Both the position numbers and the translations under genes were made by a program. This document shows, one piece after another, positions 54,088 to 54,385 of a DNA stretch of 54,385 nt (positions are counted from its first letter, which is position 1; each line of letters begins with the position of its first letter). Below the pieces are notes generated by a model. The model worked only from the letters and a program-made list of their open reading frames with translations, did not search any database and was not told where the DNA came from. This stretch comes from Deltaproteobacteria bacterium (GTDB taxonomy: Bacteria; Desulfobacterota; RBG-13-43-22). The stretch spans positions 1 to 54,385 of the forward strand of contig JACQYK010000029.1 of the NCBI GenBank assembly GCA_016208255.1, in the 5' to 3' direction.

Positions 54088-54385
54088 ATGACCGAAAAGA
54101 AAATACGAGTGCTGGTGGCCAAACCCGGATTGGACGGTCATGACCGGGGGGCCAAAGTGATCGCCTATTCTTTACGTGACGCCGGATTTGAAGTGATTTA
54201 TTCGGGCTTAAGACAGACCACCGATTCTATTGTCCGGGCGGCCATCCAGGAGGATGTGGACGTGGTAGGGCTTTCCATTCTTTCCGGAGCCCACTTGGCC
54301 CTGACCCGCCGGGTGGCCGAAGGGCTGAAGGCCCAAGGGGCCGAGGATGTGGTCCTGTTCGTGGGCGGTTTGATCCCTGATGAGG
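54088..54385 (+). CDS. B12-binding small subunit of acyl-CoA mutase, 3' end cut by window
   Basis: The first 99 residues are a cobalamin-binding domain of the methylmalonyl-CoA mutase family. [20 protein letters not shown] carries the DxHxxG motif (Asp-Gly-His-Asp-Arg-Gly), whose His binds cobalt. [20 protein letters not shown] and FVGGLIPDE continue the fold. A full small subunit has about 130-140 residues, so most of it is here. It completes the mutase whose large subunit is at 50358. AAAGGAG lies eight bases before the ATG. It may also serve copy 1 of the large subunit, as no other B12 domain is visible in the window. Confidence 0.92.
   Translation, partial: MTEKKIRVLVAKPGLDGHDRGAKVIAYSLRDAGFEVIYSGLRQTTDSIVRAAIQEDVDVVGLSILSGAHLALTRRVAEGLKAQGAEDVVLFVGGLIPDE

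Overview
The window looks like a chromosome segment from a strictly anaerobic bacterium, most likely of the Desulfobacterota (old Deltaproteobacteria). This is an inference from gene content: an iron-sulfur diaphorase, a CooC-type maturation ATPase, a glycyl-radical fumarate-adding enzyme with [4Fe-4S] small subunits, two B12-dependent mutase-like proteins, and hairpin-forming repeats between genes. No rRNA, tRNA or CRISPR array was seen.

Layout. 1-2.4 kb: NuoF/HydB-type and HoxU/NuoG-type diaphorase subunits. 2.4-9.6 kb: a cyclic-nucleotide-binding protein, then dnaN, gyrB and gyrA. gyrB carries an internal frame-changing deletion in the TOPRIM domain. 9.7-16.9 kb: NlpC/P60 hydrolase, a thiolase remnant, glycogen branching enzyme GlgB overlapping a GH57/DUF3536 glycosidase, an FmdB zinc ribbon and an HExxH protein. 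17-20.4 kb: CooC-like ATPase, a hairpin-rich spacer, a small membrane protein and a 572-residue unknown. 20.4-26.8 kb: old-yellow-enzyme/dienoyl-CoA reductase, enoyl-CoA hydratase, M29 aminopeptidase, CoA-binding acyl-CoA synthetase (NDP-forming type) and a truncated alpha/beta hydrolase.

27-54.4 kb is the centrepiece: a cluster I interpret as anaerobic hydrocarbon activation by fumarate addition. A TetR regulator has a palindrome at its own start codon, and a near-identical palindrome lies just upstream of the synthase operon. The operon encodes two small four-cysteine subunits (BssB/BssC-like), a glycyl-radical catalytic subunit whose Cys470, Arg485 and Gly806 keep the benzylsuccinate synthase spacing, and a zinc ribbon. 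Downstream come a methylmalonyl-CoA-mutase-like large subunit, a carboxyltransferase remnant, an acyl-CoA ligase, a FabK/nitronate-monooxygenase-like gene with an in-frame TGA, enoyl-CoA hydratase, MmgE/PrpD, the glycyl-radical activase, a second zinc ribbon with an in-frame TGA and a SECIS-like hairpin, and a MoxR (BssE-like)/VWA pair. A GPH-type transporter, a second MoxR/VWA pair, an Fe-S protein, a GntR regulator, a second mutase large subunit, a radical SAM-PDZ-DUF512-like protein and a B12-binding small subunit (cut by the window edge) complete it.

Proposed logic: the synthase joins a hydrocarbon to fumarate, the ligase makes the succinyl-CoA thioester, and a mutase plus B12 subunit rearranges the carbon skeleton. 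Decarboxylation and beta-oxidation would follow. Mutase, ligase and carboxyltransferase traces favour an alkylsuccinate-type over a benzylsuccinate-type pathway, but the substrate cannot be read from sequence alone. The window also contains several broken genes, so decay or assembly error must be weighed against recoding wherever a frame is interrupted.
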